The notes: a model not told the origin generated them from the sequence alone. A DNA stretch of 64,000 nucleotides from Beroe forskalii (GCA_011033025.1 WFMF01000009.1:1240001-1304000); one strand, 5' to 3'; counted from the stretch's first letter, positions 8,124-20,079 are shown. Translations and numbers: made by a program.

Positions 8124-10554
8124 TTAAGCAAGGTACTGATACAAGTCTTTATGCTCCTCGTTCCTCTCAAGATACTGCTTGTCGATGAGAATCTCAATCA
8201 CCTTCTTAATCATACTTACACTCGGGGTGAAACGTTCCTTCGACAACTGGATGACCTGACAAAAAGGAGAAAGGGGATGAAATTAAGTGGATTTAATTAC
8301 AGGTAAAATTGATTGGTTGGATAAAGATAGTATTTACTTATTTTCAAAACAAATTATACACTCTTTAGTCTACACTAAATATTAGATGAATAGATGCTCA
8401 ATTAACTCTCGGATGGTTTCATATTTCGAATTTAAAGTGTTTGAATTAAGCCATGGGTCGGCAAGAGAATCTGCTCTAGTGCTCTGAGGGGGCATGTATT
8501 CAGGGTCCTATCTGAGAAGGGCGTGTATTCTGAAGAGAATATGCTCTGAGGGAGGGTTAATGGGTATTCCCATTCGAATCCCATCTGAGGGGGGGGATGT
8601 GTATTCTAAGTACCTGCTGGATAAGTTCGTTGTGGCTGAGTTGTTTTCTGCTCTTCATGGTCCTGACGATGGCTGCTTGGATGTACAGCCTTCTGTCCTC
8701 CTCCACCGATTGGTGCGTCTGTTCTACCTGCGTGAGGGTGGCGCGTAAGGTATCACGCGCGCCGGGGATGGCGCGTTAGGTATCACGCGCGGGGTTGCAC
8801 GTTAGGTATCACGCGCGGGGTGGCGCGTAAGGTATCACGCGCGCCGGGTGGCGCGTTAGGTATCACGCGCGGGGGGTGGTGCGTTAGGTATCACGCGCGG
8901 GGTTGGTGTGTTAGGTATCACGCGCGGGGGTGGTGTGTTAGGTATCACGCGCGGGGTGGCACGTTAAGTATCACGCGCGGGTGGTGGGGCGTTAAGTTTC
9001 ACGCGCGGGGGGTGGGGCGTTAGGTATCACGCGCGTGGGTGGGGCGTTAGGTATCACGCGCGGGGTGGCACGTTAGGTATCACGCGCGGCGTAGCGTGTT
9101 AGGTGTCACGCGCGGGGGTGGAGCGTTAGAGGGGAGCATGTTTTAGGGGTTGCATATTATTGGAGAGTCACACGTATGCTTTTGGATACAGGTAAAGAAT
9201 GAAATGCCCTAAAGTACCTCTTTCTCGGCTTGCTCCTTCATAGCTCCAGTAGGGAGTTTGAATTTACTCTTCTTATTCACGTACTCCATGTTCACAATGT
9301 AGTTTTCTGGAAGTATTCCAGAATAAAGCTTAACTTGAAGATTGGAGGCATGAATATTAAATTCATGTTTTATGTTTTGAAATTCAAGTGAGATTAGTCA
9401 TATCCAAAGCAGATATTCACATACCACTTTCACATTTCAAGAGTTTGTTGTCGACTAGTGTCGAAAGGGCTTTGTCCAGCTCAGGAGCATCCAATCCAAC
9501 ACTTTCTAGAATCTCTGAGAAAATATCAAATAGAGTTCAATATTATGCATGCCGCCGTAGCGCATTATAAACAAAATTATATCAACAAAATTGGAAAAAT
9601 AGGAATTAACCTCAGACGATGAATTCTCCAAAATTGAGATTGTTCCCGGCCACAGTTGATCATTTTTATACCTCCTTTGAGAATGACGTCCTTGTCATTG
9701 AAAAGAGAGAGCACTGCAAGTTGGTAGACTGACATGGATATGGTGTACTGGCGGGAAGTGTGGTGTAGCAGCACAGTGCCACTGCACAAAGGAAACACGA
9801 ACCTCAGTCGCCTGCCGTTGTACTGAAGTGTCAGGGGGTTACTGATAAGAGGTCCATATTAAGAGGTTGTGAAATCAAGTACTGAAGTGTCAGGGGGTTA
9901 CTGATAAGAGGTCCATATAAAGAGGTTGTGAAGTGTATCACGTATTGCTATGGCAGTGTGCCAAACCAATGTCCAGTACCAGAGTACTGGAGTTTAGGTG
10001 GCGAATACTCCTTACATAGATGGTAAGAGGGTTCATTCTGTCATTCCGTCAGTGGATCAGAGATGGATATAGACTACTCTCAACTTCTTCTAGATCAGTA
10101 GATCTACTAACGTTATCAGAACCATGGTAACCTTTTTGCTGTAGAACGTCTTGAACTTGTCGATGCAGGCCGCCAGGTCCTGAGGCACGTTGAAGTCTCC
10201 CGCTGCTTTGTCAGTCTCAGTTTCTGTAGACCCCGCACTGTACGGCCACGCCCCTGACTGAAGACAAGTGCTTTATCATAAAGCCTTTATAAGACACACG
10301 AGGGCTGTTACTCGAGCATAGTACCACTCCCGTGGATAGAATGAGGGTGTGATAATCATCTTCTAAACTACTGTACAGTGGTGCGCGCGAAAATATCTAA
10401 GGATTCCATTACCTGAAGGATGTTGATGTTGAAGTCGATGTGAAGCTTCTCGTTTTTCTGGGAGAGGGTCTGGTCGAACTCCTTGGTGAGGTCCGCACTG
10501 ACCTTCATGTCAATCAGCATGCGTTGCAAGGGTGAGGTGTACTCGTATCCACAC
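8124..10554 (-). CDS. CUL2: Cullin-2-like E3 ligase scaffold, last seven exons
   Basis: C-terminal 281 codons of a cullin, the rigid scaffold of a RING ubiquitin ligase (CUL2 pairs with Elongin B/C and VHL-type receptors). Exons on the minus strand: 10554-10413, 10257-10132, 9822-9672, 9514-9425, 9306-9218, 8727-8614 and 8255-8124 (TAA). Every phase matches. Diagnostic stretches: [88 protein letters not shown] and [21 protein letters not shown]. The Lys in IVRTMKSRK is the conserved neddylation position; the winged-helix tail ends DLYQYLA. The blocks resemble CUL2 more than CUL1/3/4/5 as I remember those families. About 460 N-terminal residues are not in this window on this strand: upstream of 10,554 there is a minisatellite and then exons of something else. 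Confidence 0.9.
8735..9135. repeat. GC-rich minisatellite in a cullin intron, ~28-bp unit
   Basis: About 13 units of 'ggcgcgttaggtatcacgcgcgggg' with small length changes lie in the intron between exons 9306-9218 and 8727-8614. Each unit contains the palindrome CGCGCG or GCGCG, so the array is unusually CpG-dense for an otherwise AT-rich region. The ORF over it is an artefact. Confidence 0.85.
9821..9945. repeat. Short tandem duplication containing a cullin 3' splice site
   Basis: Two units of 'gtactgaagtgtcagggggttactgataagaggtccatat(t/a)aagaggttgtga' at about 9,820 and 9,881. On the minus strand the first holds the acceptor CACTTCAG/TACAACGG used by exon 9822-9672. The second carries a duplicate of the same acceptor in the intron, about 60 bases upstream. 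Confidence 0.65.
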
Positions 10555-10664
10555 CTGTCCTTGAGTGAAGGGGTCAATAAGGCGCCCATCCAAGGGAGGC
10601 ACAAATCAGCATGTTCGATGAGATGACATATCAAAACTAAAATTACACATCACGGAGCATAGAG

Positions 10665-11800
10665 AAACAGGGATCTAGAAAAGGACAGACAGTAACATCA
10701 CCGAGATCTAGAAAACAGCAGACAGTAACATCTCCGAGATCTAGAAAACAGCAGATAGTAACATCTCCGAGATCTAGAAAAGGACAGACAGTAACATCTC
10801 CGAGATCTAGAAAACAGCAGATAGTAACATCTCCGAGATCTAGAAAAGGACAGATAGTAACATCTCCGAGATCTAGAAAACAGCAGATAGTAACATCTCC
10901 GAGATCTAGAAAACAGCAGACAGTAAATATCTGAGATCAGATAGAAAACAGCAGAAAACAGCAAGTATCTCCGAGATCTAGAAACAGCAGACAGTAACAT
11001 CTCCGAGATCTAGAAAACAGCAGATAGTAACATCTCCGAGATCTAGAAAACAGCTCCGACAAAACAGAGTAACATCTCCGAGATCTAGAAAACAGCAGAC
11101 AGTAACATCTCCGAGATCTAGAAAACAGCAGACAGTAACATCTCCGAGATCTAGAAAAGGACAGATAGTAACATCTCCGAGATCTACAAAACAGCAGATA
11201 GTAACATCTCCGAGATCTAGAAAACAGCAGATAGTAACATCACTGAGATCTAGAAAACAGCAGATAGTAACATCTCCGAGATCTAGAAAACAGCAGACAG
11301 TAACATCACCGAGATCTAGAAAACAGCAGATAGTAACATCTCCGAGATCTAGAAAACAGCAGATAGTAACATCTCCGAGATCTAGAAAACAGCAGATAGT
11401 AACATCACTGAGATCTAGAAAACAGCAGACAGTAACATCTCCGAGATCTAGAAAAGGACAGGTAACATCTCCGAGATCTACAAAACAGAAAGCAGATAGT
11501 AACATCTCCGAGATCTAGAAAACAGCAGATAGTAACATCACTGAGATCTAGAAAAACAGCAGATAGTAACATCTCCGAGATCTAGAAAACAGCAGACAGT
11601 AACATCACTGAGATCTAGAAAACAGCAGATAGTAACATCTCCGAGATCTAGAAAACAGCAGATAGTAACATCTCGAGATCTAGAAACAGCAGATAGTAAC
11701 ATCACTGAGATCTAGAAACAGCAGATAGTAACATCTCCTGAGATCTAGAAAACAGCAGATAGTAACATCTCCGAGATCTAGAAAACAGCAGATAGTAACA
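10665..11800. repeat. 33-bp minisatellite array, ~34 units
   Basis: Unit: 'gatctagaaaacagcagatagtaacatctccga', with variants (gacagt, aaaggacagac, catcactga). Because 33 is a multiple of 3, the minus strand stays open for long stretches and reads as DLGDVTICCFL repeated. The array begins exactly where the small membrane-protein exon at 11868-11800 ends. Whether any of it is translated is unknown; frame breaks occur at about 10,940, 11,050 and 11,460. It resembles a CRISPR array only superficially (no unique spacers). Confidence 0.9.
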
Positions 11801-12128
11801 TCAAGGAAGTAGAGCAGAAAAGAGCTCATGATGAATCCAAGAATTCCCATAGCTGCCAAGCAAGAGCCCTGAAATTAATGTGTGGTTAATTTACAGTTAG
11901 AGTATTCATTTAATAATATGTTGCACCTTATGGTGGTCCAAAAACGCCCTACGGCGTTACAAGAGTACCCTATGGCGCTATTAAAGTGTCTTATGACATT
12001 ACAAAAGCGCCGTCATTAACAAAAGGAATTGTCAAGTTATTATGATACTTACATTGATAATGTCAAAGGAGCAGTCATAGCCGTTCGTACTGTTGAAACA
12101 CTCATGCTCCTGTATATTCATGATCTTT
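11800..12128 (-). CDS. Two exons of an unidentified membrane protein (partial)
   Basis: Exon 12128-12053 follows the acceptor TTCTGCAG, ends at a strong donor (AAT/GTAAGT) and reads KIMNIQEHECFNSTNGYDCSF then DIIN. The next exon begins at 11868 after TTTCAG and reads GSCLAAMGILGFIMSSFLLY then FLD, a hydrophobic helix typical of a membrane span. Both junctions are phase 0. The Cys pair and the N-S-T glycosylation sequon just before a membrane helix suggest an outer loop of a multi-span protein, but I do not recognise the family. The following donor (GAT/GTTACT) is the first base block of the 33-bp minisatellite. It is not part of the cullin, though it lies directly upstream on the same strand. 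Confidence 0.45.
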
Positions 12129-13160
12129 CTGCAGAATTGTTATCAATAAAGTAAAACCTAATTGAGAAGGTAACATGAGTCAAGACTTCAAGAAAATCCT
12201 TTTGAAATACCATGAAAGGATTGATAATTTGATAGCATTCATCCCATTTTTGACTGCTTGGAACAAAGAAAAGTACTCGATTGTGTTGGTCGTACTTTTA
12301 GTGAAGATAACTTCATCAAAACTACACGAAATAAGGTCCACAGAGAAATGCTGATGTAGGAATGCAGTGGAAGAGATCGTAGGTATCTCAAGGACTCGCT
12401 TAGAAATAGAATAGGAATTCCGTGAACATATCGTGAAGTGCCGACAATACCGACTAATAAGTACGCAGGATGGATTTAGGCGGAGGGATGGTCAATGGTG
12501 TCGTCATTATAATGCAAAATAGTGCGTGGATAACGTTGAACCGCCTATTTTTTGCACACCAGGTTTAATCTAGTGCTTGGTATTTGGATATATAACGTTA
12601 ACTGAAGTGATTAGACAAGTTGACATTATTATACTTGGACGAAGACAACTCAGTACAAGCGATGCAAGAGAATGTGTTCGACTACTTCGTGTTGTTGGAC
12701 AGTGTAATGCTACGCTGGAAGATCGCTTGGATTAATGCTTATCAGGGATAATCGATGGTAATTTTGTCAGATTTGTTATTTACATTAATTTCATATTTTC
12801 ATGTACGGCTGTCTGGTGGTTTGATGCGATGTTTAAATCCCCAAGCTAATCGCGAAAATGGATAGAGTCGGGTAAATATCAAATTATCGTCAAGCAAGAA
12901 TTAAGGCTGGCATCGGGACGCGTATCCCAAATTATGTTGCTCCTTTTCAAACAAACACAAGCCTGCGTAGAAATAAACGAGTCATGCTGGCATATTATGT
13001 TGCCCTTTCCTAACCCTGAGATATGCTCGGTCCAAACTACAGCACTTCTGTACTGTAGTTTGTATACCATTTTAGTGTGCGTGTTGAAATAATCGCTCTC
13101 TTATCAGTTGCTTGATAATTGTACTGCATCTTGATTGTGGCCGTGTGTATTACCCTATAC
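11880..13160. other. Mostly unannotated AT-rich sequence
   Basis: Apart from the exon at 12053-12128, the only structure is a small 'ccctacggcgttacaagagtaccctatggcgctatt' repeat around 11,945-12,010. The 96- and 63-residue minus ORFs at 12,879-13,327 are antisense to the LINE 5' region and have no support. Confidence 0.4.
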
Positions 13161-13161
13161 C

Positions 13162-14029
13162 ATGGCTGCAAGTGACATCGCACAACCCACCGATGAAAAG
13201 ATGATCGACGAACTGATGAATAAAGCGAGTGTTTGGATGGGTAAGGCGATGAGGGAGATGAACTGCGACGCTCCAACCAACGTGACGTCAGCGAAATGCC
13301 GGAGTCTGAGCCAGGAGACTTTAGCACCCATGTTTTTGTCGGCGTTCGCCTTTGTTCAGCTGCAACATAAAAGCCTGAGACTACTGAGGACGGAGCTGAG
13401 TACCGTGAAATCTGACCTAGTGAAGTCGCAAAAGGCGATCATTGCTCAGCAACACGACCTGATCATGCACAAGGACAAACTTCTAGCTTCAGTACAGAGC
13501 GCTGTGACAGAGTCCGTTTCAGAGACAGTTAAAGCGGAAATCAAGACGTACAGTGATGCTGTGAGGTCGAGTGAATCAGTAGCTCAGTTCAGCACAGAGA
13601 AGTTGAAAAGCGCTGTCAAGTCAGCCGTTCAAGAAGAAGACCGGAACAAGAACTTGATGGTGTTTGGTATGTTGGAGGAGGGGGTGAGGACTTGTCAGAC
13701 AAGGTACAGGAAGTGTTCGGCGAGCTCGGGATGAAACCTGCAACTGACGTGTGTCGTGGGGAAGACTGGGAGCAAGGAGACCTCGACCGGTTAAGGTGAC
13801 GTTTTCGTGTGCCAGCACTGCGAGACACGTGCTTCTGCAAGCCAGGAAGTTACAACATTCGGAGAAGTTCAGCAAAGTTTTCATCCGACCAGATAGGACA
13901 TTGGAGGAGCGAGCAGCTCACAAACTCCTCATCGAAGAGAGAAAGAAGAAGAAGGAGGGGGAGTCAGTTAACAATCGTATTGTCAAATTTGGGACCATAG
14001 TAACTGAGGTTGAAAAAGATGGGGCATGA
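13162..14029 (+). pseudogene. LINE ORF1-like protein, frameshifted
   Basis: Starts at ATG 13162 in a good context (ccATGG). The first part has a long charged coiled-coil-like stretch (LRLLRTELSTVKSDLVKSQK onward), then NKNLMVFGMLEEG, the start of the RRM-like fold typical of non-LTR retrotransposon ORF1 proteins. The frame then shifts at the G-run near 13,683 (GEDLSDKVQEVFGELGMKP continues in another frame), again at about 13,756 (VGKTGSKETST), and once more at about 13,788 (RPVKVTFSCASTARHVLLQA). The end, KVFIRPDRTLEERAAHKLL, is the conserved C-terminal block of this ORF1 family. With three shifts it cannot be translated as one chain. No ORF2 follows it. Confidence 0.7.
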
Positions 14030-14250
14030 TTTTTTCTATGCGCTCATAATTTTGGTATGTGTACAGTGTGTTAAGCGGGGTTTGACATTCATTTATTCAA
14101 GTTTGAAGAGTCACTGATGTGTTTCAAAATCTGACAGAAATTTCGCACAAAACTGAACAGTTTTCTTAAATTTCGTCATTTTTTGTTTATTATATGTGTC
14201 GGGTGTGAATTATGTTGTCTGCTTTGTGGTTAATGATTGAATATTATAGA

Positions 14251-14423
14251 GTTACTCAACGAATAAGTGTGAAGTAACATGATTTATGCCACGAGCGAAG
14301 CGAGTTGCATAAATCGCATTATTCACCGAAGCCGAAGGCTGAGTTGAATAATGATTTGTTTTCATCGAGGGCGCAGCCCGAGTTGAAAACATGCTGTTAC
14401 TTCACACTTATGAGTTGTGTAAC
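14251..14423. mobile_element. MITE with ~30-bp terminal inverted repeats
   Basis: Left end GTTACTCAACGAATAAGTGT (continuing GAAGTAACA), right end the imperfect inverse of it (TGTTACTTCACACTTATGAG, ending TTGTGTAAC). The interior 'cacgagcgaagcgag' / 'gccgaaggctgag' forms secondary hairpins. A related copy lies at 18,036-18,285. Confidence 0.75.
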
Positions 14424-14639
14424 GATATTATTCACCAAGTGTACAAAGTACAAAAGCTTTGCGCCTTTAAAAGGCTGAGGTTTTAGCATTCTGCACAGTT
14501 CACAGCAGAAAAGGACGTTCTCTAGTATCACTTTTTTGGTGTAGAGCAATTATCTACTGATCAGTCAAGGTAGCAGTGTGCCAGCTCTCCCAGCAGAAAA
14601 GGACGTTCTATCGTATCACTTATTTGGCACAAGTGTTGA

Positions 14640-14800
14640 ATAACATCATAAAAATGGCAAATAACACGATGTAAGAGTGGAATAACATGCTAAAAGTGTG
14701 CAATAATACCAAAAGAGTTAAGTAATACGACAAAAAACTCAAAATAATACGTTTTTATTCAACCGGTATAACCCCACCACATGGTGAATAATATTTTATA
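14640..14800. repeat. Second module related to the 14,251 MITE family
   Basis: 'aaatggcaaataacacgatgtaagagtg...aaaagtgtgcaataatacc...ttttattcaaccggtataacc' recurs at 18,155-18,275. There it directly follows a copy of the left end of the 14,251 element. The two modules probably belong to one composite repeat of about 540 bp, with different internal deletions at the two sites. Confidence 0.6.
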
Positions 14801-17800
14801 CTTATATTTTAGAAGCCCTTAGCGGTACCCCTCTGGGGTTTACAAACAAACGTATATTAAAATACAACTGAAAAGCTGAAACGAATGGTAGTAATATGGA
14901 GTAAGAAACACTGCACTCTACACTCATACTCTCATAGAATAATGTCAGTGAGTTATAAAGGACGATTCCGATTTGGGTTACATAAATGTAACCAACTATG
15001 ATATGCTATATTATAAGATCCTCACCCGCTTTCCACTTCTCCATGAATACATGAATAAATGAATGATTCCAATCAGGATTCAGGTGAAGGAATGCGACCA
15101 AATAACCTGTTACCCTCCCAGTCCAAGGGACAGAATTCATATTGCATAATCACGCGGTCTACTCCAGAAACATTAGAATTCAAAGCAGCAAGTCATAATG
15201 AAGACAATCACAAATGCATTTTGAAAAGCTTATTCTTATTCAGCTCGGGTGAACTTGGACCTTGAAACACTACTCTGCAATACAGACAATAACATCTATG
15301 TTGAAAAATAAAATAAATGCGACACAAGACTGAATTAAATATTGACACGATTCTCCCTTGATTCACAATCCATGCAAAATTAAATTTGGTATAGATGTCT
15401 TAAGGGTGATAGGATTAGCGTGGTTTTTGTTAGGTGACGTATTATGGAAGAGCACAACGCGCCAATTATCGTAGACTTACAGGCAATGAACCTTTCTACA
15501 GTCATGTGGTATGGTGGCAGGTTGCAGCTTAGCCATTGTACTTTCCACCCCTATTCCCTATCTTATTTGAATGAAAATGATAATATAATATTTGACACCA
15601 TTGTTGCTCCCCTACCTGTCAAGGTGCAAGGGCAAGGATATAATAGCCACTCGTAATAGACATATGATAACTGGCTCGCTAGCTTGATTATAATGCAAAC
15701 GCATTTGAATAATTCAGAAATAAGAATTTATATTATATGACATACAAACATAATATGCACTATAATTTAGGTAGAATACCAGTGCAAGGCAGCAGTCCTC
15801 TGACCGCCCCTCGACAGCAGTCCATGGTCATAAACAGAGGACCATGGTGCCAGCTGACACGCTATATTATGAATAATTAAAGATTTTATTATAGAATGAG
15901 GAATCAAATTTGAGATTTTAATGACCGTTTATGATAATATTATGTAATTTGCCGTGCGAACAACTACCAGGATTGAATATACTGTCGATTCTCATTAAAT
16001 CTATCTCAAATTTGGCCTCTTATTTTTGGGTGCTTTTTGGCTAATAGCTATCATCATGTAATTTCATCTTTGTGGAACTGACTGAGAAAAGTACAGATTT
16101 TCCGCTCGCTACGATCGGAGTCGTACGAGTACGCTATGATTACAGTACCATTGAATAATATCGCAAGAGTCGATACCTTGATGTTCCATCTAAAAAAGGA
16201 AAAACTTAACAAATCAAGTCTTCACTACTTGAATAATAATATAACACACACTTCAGTTGTTTCGCGTTGGTTAAAAAGACTTGTAATGGAGGTTGATAAG
16301 ACTAAGTGGAAGTCATCCAAGTCAAAGGTCACATCTATCAACTCGGCCGATGGTCGTTGTCGAGACTTCCCCTGACGTCAGGATGAAGGGTTTCTGGAAG
16401 TATAGACTTATGGAGCAAGCTAGGTCACAGGATCAAGGAAAACTGGGAGCTCAGGAGTGAGGATATAGAGCTCAAACAAATCACAATATTAATAATGTAT
16501 AAGATTGACTAGATTAATTAGCAATTGGGACCGACTAGATTAGTTTGTATATATAAGATTTAATAAAGCCCATACAAAGGCTGGCATCTGAGGGCCCATA
16601 ATGATTGCAATATAGAATGCATGCTATGTCAGTTCGTTAGTTCATGGGCTCAACCAGAGCTCCAGCAAGGTCGGGATTTATTCGTCAATACTGTATAAAA
16701 GAATTAAAAATTCTAAGAATAAAGCACGCACACTATTAATTACACAAAAATAGAGCTCATGCTTCATACTTTTCTACAATAATACTAGGCGCATTTTAAT
16801 TCTGCGGACTTGGTCACGTGGGCCCTCAGAGACTCGTATCTGACGTATAGACTTGCAATCGCCGTCCAATGCTCGCACTCAGACCCTCGGGCTCGTGAAC
16901 GGGCTTTTGACCCCCGCACTGTTAAGGTCAACGTCCTATACTCGCAATCCATGCCGGGGGCTTGCTAGCCCCCTTATGATAGGATTAATTAAGTAACCAT
17001 ACATCGATTTCGATTACTCTTAGAGGAATAAGAAAGTTATAAATACAAGCGACTGTGATTTAAACTCCTTTTTAATTCAAATCATGAATGTTTATTACAG
17101 TCTTTCCAAGAATTTAGAAGTGTACGAACAACTCTAACAACGAAGCAAGCTCACAATATAATATTCAGCTTGGCTTTACACAATGAGCGGTTCTCTGTCG
17201 CCTGCAATTTATTGTTAGTTATCGTGTTTTGATAGGTGATAATGGCGAATTGATAACGTCACAGCACCTATTTACCCTACGTCCGTTCCTGCCATATCGA
17301 CCGATCGACGCCCCACTTTAACTGGGTAAACATATTAGGATAATATTATACGTAAGGAATAAAACAAAACATGAAACGGGTTCTTTTCAGTTTGAATTTC
17401 AGGCTGCAGAGCTCTTAGTGAGCTTCTTCACTTTCAATAGCTACGTATAACTATGGTTTAATGACTGAATTATTGTCTTTGAACTTATCAACTGGTCCCG
17501 AAACCAGCTGAAACCTTACTTTGGAGACTTTGTGCTAGTCCACGGCAAACTTAATAAATAAAAGGAGTAATGAGCAAATTTTATTCAAAAGAGGAGAAAA
17601 ACAGCATACGTACTGAATATTAGGGCGATTTATTATGAGATGCTAAGTACTTAATAACAGTATCTAAGTACTGGACATGTCGTTTTCTCACAATATGTTG
17701 TTTTGTGAATGTGATCTAATAAAATGATTTTATGAGTAGCACATGTTCATAGTCGATCTGAATTTTTCGCATCCCACTTTATTATTAGGTGACTACAAAA

Positions 17801-18030
17801 ACAACAGAGCTGACTTCTAGTGACAATATTTTCATGGCTAACTGTGAGGATTTGGTGATGCTACTGAAATCTTTCACATATTTAATAACATTCTTCAGCG
17901 ACGTGGTTACTTACTGATGATGCATTAAAACGATGTTTATAATAATTTCATTTAGGTCATAATACTATTGGTCAACGATAAAATGAAAAATCTATTCCCG
18001 AAATCAAACAGGTGACTGGTGAGTGCAATA
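14800..18030. other. AT-rich intergenic sequence, no supported gene
   Basis: ORFs up to 79 codons have no recognisable domain, no usable splice context and low-complexity composition. Small inverted repeats around 15,790-15,850 ('ggcagcagtcctctgacc' against 'cagaggaccatggtgcc') and a GC-richer patch at 16,810-16,970 are visible but not assignable. Confidence 0.4.
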
Positions 18031-18035
18031 ATATA

Positions 18036-18285
18036 AAGTCACATAACGAATAAGTGTGAAGGAACTTGATTTACGCCACGAGTTTTAAGCGAGTGTGCGT
18101 AAATCGCATTAATATTCTGTCTCGTCACTAATTTGGCTCAATTGTGGAGTAACCCCATAAAATGGCAAATAATACGGTGTAAGAGTGAAAAAAGTAAAAT
18201 GGAAAAAGTGTGCAATTATACCGTAAAACGACACAAAAAACATCGGTTTTTACTCCGCCGGTATAACCTTAACACGTGGTGAATA
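18036..18285. mobile_element. Degraded copy of the 14,251-14,800 element
   Basis: Starts 'cacataacgaataagtgtgaag', continues 'gatttacgccacgag' and 'gcgtaaatcgcatta', then joins the 'aaatggcaaataatacggtgtaagagtg' module. It lacks the middle (the pseudo-palindromic 'gaagccgaaggctgag'). Confidence 0.65.
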
Positions 18286-18749
18286 ATTCGGCTTAGTACA
18301 CTCGATCCACCCCTTGCAATGCTCAGAAAAAGGAAAGAAATGCAATTGAGTACGCAGAATATGTTAAGGATGTCTGGAGAAGAGAAGGGAACGTAGCATA
18401 CAGAGATACAGGGGCTTTCTGTTGCCGTGAATACGTACAAGCTTTCCGTTTAACAGTTCCTCTTCCCACAATATTCTAGGTTTCCCACAATATTCTAGGC
18501 TTCAGAAAATTATCGAAATACCCTACAAAAATTCGAACATGCGCTGTTAATATACTGTTCTTTTTAAATTTATTGCCACTTTATCCGTATAGTTAAATTT
18601 GATATCCAGTATATACTCAACCGTGTTCCGTGAATTGTTGAGAGTCGCATGCGTTTCAGTTAATTGGCGAAATTTCCGTTGGACTTCTTGTTTGCAGTAC
18701 CTGGCTACTAATTGCGGGTGATTTCCAACATATTTACCTTCCAACATAC

Positions 18750-18950
18750 CACCTCTGTAACAGCGATGTTCCTGTACCGCGTTTTCTCGGACAAAAACGC
18801 GGATGAAAACGTACACGGAAAACACTTTACGATGTTCCTGTTCAAAAATACGCGCACGATTTTATCCGAGAAATCGTCCGAGAAAACGCGCGGGGGTTTT
18901 TGACATTTCTCGTTGACCAAAAAACGTCCGCGTTTCTCGGACGATTTTCT
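18750..18950. repeat. Inverted-repeat element rich in TCTCGG/CCGAGA motifs
   Basis: Begins near 'acagcgatgttcctgtaccgcgttttctcgg' and contains internal inverse motifs (CGTCCGAGAAAACGCG; CGCGTTTCTCGGACG). The same left end appears reverse-complemented at 20,170-20,207 ('ccgagaaaacgcggtacaggaacatcgctgt'), so two members sit in opposite orientation 1.3 kb apart. Confidence 0.65.
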
Positions 18951-20079
18951 GATAGAGGATGCTACAATATGTTCGAAATATATAGTAAAACTAATTATGA
19001 CTAATTCATGATATCATCTCACATTCGTGTATAGGGTAGTGTATACTTGTATAGTGTACTATTGAAATGAGTGTCGTAGCCAGATGGTATAGGTAGTGCA
19101 GTGTAGTACTAGTTACTATAATTCACAATTTTGAAGCTTGTGCACTGCGTACCTTGAGGAAAATAGGGTGCATCTCGTTAATGACAGTAAATTAATCACT
19201 GAGAAACATAGTGTTGGATTTTGGGTCAACATTTCGCCAACCCAGAAATAACAGGTTTTCTGCCACACCGATTGATTGAATCCAGTGTACCTACCTAACC
19301 ACGGCCCATCGACTACCGCTGTCCTTCTTACAGAAAGCCAACTTAATTTAATTGCCCGTAACCTTATCAAATTGATGCTGTTGCACTATCTATGTCTATT
19401 ACCAGCAACTCTCTAATTTAGGAATAAGTAAACAATGATGACTTTTTCTTCGCTCTGTTTGTTCTTCTGAGTTTTATCGTTGCAAAGTTTTCAGATTTCA
19501 TTAACAGAATTCAACCAGCCGTTGACGCTAAAAATAACCTCAACGCATTAATTTAGTAATCCCCTCCGTTATGCAGCTGAAAATACCTCAGGTATCAGAC
19601 TAATTATCACGGGCATTATAGTCACGCTAAGCACCAATTATCGGGAATATTATTGTTCATGATACCACTTAATTTCCGATACTTTTGACTTGATTCAACA
19701 TTTATATAACGAAGAAGGTTGTCTGAAAGTGAACGTCCGGTAAACCTGGACCTTTATGGCGAGTTCCTCGATATGCAAAAAATATCTGCGATTTTCAGGT
19801 CCGCTGTCCTTAAAATTAGGTCCAGCATTTCCCGTTAAAATTTCTTAAGTAGGTACAGACGCAATTTTTCTGACTTAATCTCTCAAAACGCCCAAATTAT
19901 AAAGTTCTTCAGGAAAATATACAACTTTTTCATCCAAGCAACCAATATGAATATTTCTGCAGACTGAGCTGAAAGGAACACTAAGTCATCCTGAACTATC
20001 CCGGGCGTGTAAGAGTGTGTGTAATTAGTTTACACTTTACATGCAAATCACATTCTCGTATTATTCCCAGTTCTCCCTC

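Noticed and set aside
10665-11800. Regularly spaced 'gatctagaaaacagcagatag' repeats resembling a CRISPR array
   Set aside because: The repeats are directly contiguous 33-bp units without unique spacers, and the genome is animal with spliced genes. It is a minisatellite.
11505-12128. N-terminal cullin exons
   Set aside because: The translated exons are Cys-containing and membrane-spanning, with no cullin-repeat similarity.
13616-13884. Minus-strand ORFs opposite the LINE ORF1
   Set aside because: Antisense to a protein with recognisable ORF1 motifs; composition and frame breaks follow the plus strand.
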